Shown one piece after another: positions 60,746 through 64,000 of a DNA stretch of 64,000 nucleotides. This DNA comes from Vigna angularis (Eukaryota > Streptophyta > Magnoliopsida > Fabales > Fabaceae). Position numbers and translations under genes: made by a program. The notes beneath the pieces were generated by a model. That model was given only the letters and a program-made list of their open reading frames with translations, was not told where the DNA came from and did not search any database. Every line of letters starts with the position of its first letter. Position 1 is the stretch's first letter. The stretch is taken from NCBI RefSeq assembly GCF_016808095.1, contig NC_068975.1, forward strand, positions 21,087,501 to 21,151,500, in the 5' to 3' direction.

Positions 60746-61594
60746 CACTAGTGCAGGTAAAGCTTTCGCATGAATTATTTTGGAGATTATGTTTCGGTTC
60801 TATAACCGAAGCATATTCAGACGAGGTAAAAAATATCTAATTTTAGGCTTCAGTTTATAACCAAAACCTATTATTTACTTTATGTTTCGGTTCTTTTTTG
60901 AACCGAAGCTTATTACTATATTTTTTTTAAAACAATATTCATTTTTTTTCTACGTATTTTTCACAGTAAAACTATCGTGCTCCTCATCAACAAACAGAGT
61001 CACCACTACCTTTCTTACTTCCATATTGAACAAAAGAGATTAAAACAATATTTTCATTAGGAAAAAAAGAATTATGAAATAGAAAAAAAATGCAAAATGA
61101 AAAAACGAACCTATAATTACTTTCGAAATGGGAAGAAAATGGATGCTCATAGTAACAACGTAACGACACACTTTGTATTGGTTACAAGAAATGAAAGGAA
61201 GGAGCGTGGATGAGTAACAATGAAAGTGGTAGTGTGGTTCACTTTTGATAACGAGGAAGGAAGTAAAGTGACTCTTATAGTGGAGAACTGAAATGAAAAA
61301 ACTTTAGTGAAAATGTAATTTTAACCTAGAAGACAAATATACATCAACTCTTTAAAGATCCGAAAAATATATAGTTTAATAAATATTTACAAAAATGGTT
61401 ACCAATGATATTTTTTAAATTATTTGAAAAATTATAGGCATTGATTTTCTTAAAACTAAAAGATATACTAGTATAGACTTCCATTACGTTAAAATGAAAA
61501 TCAAATTTTAAAAATGTGACCGTATTTTAAAAAATATCGTTATTTTTAAACCAAAGTATATTAAACAATTTTCAAAAGCTTTTTTACACTGTAG
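60746..61594. mobile_element. Possible small CACTA-like non-autonomous element
   Basis: CACTAGTGCAGGTAAAGC at 60746 has the look of a CACTA terminus. Near 61578-61594 GCTTTTTTACACTGTAG is a degraded match to its reverse complement. Just inside the left end are palindromic phrases TTTCGGTTCTATAACCGAAG (60791-60810) and TTTCGGTTC with GAACCGAAGC (about 60884-60909), as in subterminal repeats. No 3-bp target duplication and no transposase are visible. Confidence 0.35.
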
Positions 61595-62249
61595 ATTCAT
61601 TGGAACAAAGTAGTGTGATGAGAAAACAATAAATGTAAGTTGACACTCACTTACTTTAAAAGAAGCTATTGAATTCCACAATCCCATTTTCTTTCTTTTT
61701 CAGCCTTAACTTTAGTTTCTAATTAAAACTTAAAATATCATTGCGTTGATTTTCGAGATTTATTGTTAGTACATAGATATAGATAAAAGATTTATTGTAA
61801 CTGCTTTTAATGCTAAAATAAAAAACATGCTATTTAATTAGCATAGAACAATTCTAAAGGTTCCTGAGTTTCCTTTCACCATACCAAGATGTTTTAATAC
61901 TTTTTTACTTTTATTTCATATATAATTATATTTTTATTCATCTATCTCTATATTTATATACAAAGAGATTTTCTTTTTAATGTTTACATTTATTTTTCAA
62001 AATTACTATTTAATTAATTATTTTTAAAATAAAATAATTATTTTATCAATTTTATAAATTCTTAAATTTAATAATTTTTTTCAATTTAACCATTTTTATA
62101 AATAAATCATTCTTTTTATTATAAAACTGCCTATAAAATATGTAAAAAATATTTACAATAAATTTATAAAATATATTTATATATAATTTTATAATAAGAA
62201 TAATAATAATAATTTTATTATATTTTATTATCATGAATATACATTCGCG

Positions 62250-62298
<49 letters not shown>

Positions 62299-64000
62299 AT
62301 AATTATTAAATAGTGATAATATTATCTATATGTCTAGAGATATTACACCTTTTGATCCTAACAAAGAGATTAGAAGAAAAAACTATTTAAAGTTGTGTAA
62401 TTGTTGCATACCCTGTAAATTTCTATTTCCAAAAATTTGAATACTCCAGCAGCAAGATTCTATTTGAATTTTGGAATATGACATTGAATATTTATGTGAG
62501 AGGTGAATGATGAAGATCATTGAAAGTGAGATTCAACTTTGTTATTGGTGTAGTTTTTATTCTTTGAATTAAAAGGAACCGAGAAAAACAAAATATTCAA
62601 ACTTTTAAATAGGAATTTATTCTCCTACCACTTTTTCTTCTTTTTAACATAATGGAATTCCTAGATTCAAATGTAATATTCAATTTCGGCTTGTCTTTCG
62701 GGATAAAGACAAAAGCGCGTATTTTTATACGTAACACCGGCTACGAATAATGGAAATACAAATGTGACGACAAATGCATACCATCACCAAAAAATATTCT
62801 TATTCTTCTGTAATTCTAATTTTTTTGTTATAATTTTACAAAATAAGTTGTAATTAATTTTCAAATTAAACCATTGAATAACGTGAAGAGTTTATATTTT
62901 TTATTTTACATTTCAAATATAAATTGTTTTAAGTATAACTAATAAAACCATTTCTTAAAGTTCATAAATATATTCATATATTAATTTTTTAGCTAAAATA
63001 AACACCATTCAAAATTAGTTAAGGTTTTTCTGATATTTTTTCTTTTTTATTATACACAGACATTAGTATAATTTGTTACATCACTTACTAGATAGGTCCT
63101 AATTTTAAGGATTTAGTTTTAGAAAGGTCAGACTTTAAATAAAAAAGTTAGAGTAAGTTGTCTCAAAATAGACTATTTTAATCCCATGACAAGAATTTCA
63201 TGATAAAATTACAATATATACAATATTAAACAGTAATATATAGGTAAGAAATGAGTTCATTTGTCTAAAAGAAAAAATTAAGTAAAAATTGCTAAAATTA
63301 GATAAAATTTAAATATTTTAATGTTTAAGTTTAAAAACTTATAAATAAAAAAAAAAACTAACTATTAAAGTTTTATTTTATAAAAATTATCATTTATCTA
63401 ATATATAGTTTTCTTGGTTTACTTGCATTAAGGATAGTTTGCATATATAGGATATGTGCTTTCATGTATATAGTATGAACAAAGAAAAATCTTTACTAAT
63501 CTAATATCATAATGGTATCTTTAGTTTACTAATCATACTATTTGAGATTTTTATGTGATTAAAAAATTGTTGGAATTTTATTGGAATAACTAGATTTTTA
63601 TATGTTGAAGATTATCCTCAACTTAAAATAAGACAAATTTAAAATATCTAATTTAACTTTAGAAGTTAATTTTATAATATTAAATCATATTTAAATTTTC
63701 TTCTTGAAAAAAATAGTATTAGATTTATTAAAAGTTTATTTTAATAAAAGTTTATTTTAATAATATTTATTGTTTGTTAGACATGTTATTTTGATGATGT
63801 ACCTTCTAGCCGTAACTCAAATTGAAAAAAAAAGTTTTTAAATCATTTATATAAGATGAAACAAGGTTTTTTCAAACTTTGACTCAACAAAACTTAAAGA
63901 CATTGTTATCATATTTATTATCTGATTATTATCACATCTCAAAATAAATGAGGGCTAACTGTTTAATTGTGCATGTACAAGAAGGAATGATTATGATGAT
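61595..64000. other. AT-rich intergenic DNA to the window end
   Basis: No supportable gene. It contains a TA microsatellite at 62252-62295 and otherwise AT-rich sequence. Short open frames have no domains. Confidence 0.6.
62252..62295. repeat. (TA)n microsatellite
   Basis: About 44 bases of uninterrupted TA. Confidence 0.96.

Noticed and set aside
62052..62300. Ile/Tyr-repeat frame (also 36451-36633)
   Set aside because: Translation of (TA)n microsatellites.

Overview
This is a stretch of plant nuclear DNA, most likely from a phaseoloid legume (Vigna/Phaseolus type). It is AT-rich, gene-poor and rich in retrotransposons, with intron-bearing genes and (TA)n microsatellites. The legume assignment rests on the Ogre/Tat-type retroelement and on remembered resemblance of the CGTTCGGTC-rich LTRs to bean repeats, so it is an inference. 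Only two ordinary host genes can be supported, both on the minus strand.

Layout. (1) 1-5450: an NF-YA transcription factor gene with five coding exons (334 aa), a non-coding first exon, a miR169-type site in its 3'UTR, and a G-box/TGACGTCA cluster upstream. (2) 6416-8805: a solo LTR of about 2.4 kb with a perfect 5-bp target-site duplication. (3) 8811-13497: AT-rich intergenic DNA. (4) 13503-35079: one complete 21.6-kb Ogre/Tat-type (Ty3/gypsy) LTR retrotransposon. It has LTRs of about 4.5 kb that are nearly identical, TG/CA termini, a GCCTA target-site duplication, a tRNA-Arg-type primer binding site and a polypurine tract. (5) 35085-39780: AT-rich DNA with microsatellites. (6) 39782-42500: a plastid-targeted Ycf20-like gene, probably with a long 5'UTR intron that holds a PPR-like gene scrap. 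(7) 42500-56160: intergenic DNA, including a CACTA-like transposon region at about 45.6-48.26 kb with a palindromic 27-bp array. (8) 56163-58473: a diverged second copy of the 6.4-kb LTR family. (9) 58.5-64 kb: intergenic DNA with a possible small CACTA-like element.

The most striking content is inside the young retrotransposon. It keeps a decayed Ogre ORF1 and a broken gag, and I see no protease, reverse transcriptase, RNase H or integrase. It therefore looks non-autonomous, yet it moved recently. In place of pol, on the opposite strand, it carries an intact two-exon reading frame for a 156-aa WUSCHEL-related homeobox (WOX)-like protein: a homeodomain followed by a WUS-box-like LLDLFPV motif. 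Upstream of it lie a TATA box, a pyrimidine-rich leader and well-formed splice sites, so it looks like a complete antisense transcription unit carried by the element. The element also holds several unusual tandem arrays: a 19-unit hairpin array near the 3' end, five spaced hairpins in each LTR, and an array of about twenty GACGCTCGTCC motifs splitting gag.

All calls come from reading the sequence by eye. Family assignments rest on remembered motifs, not on searches.
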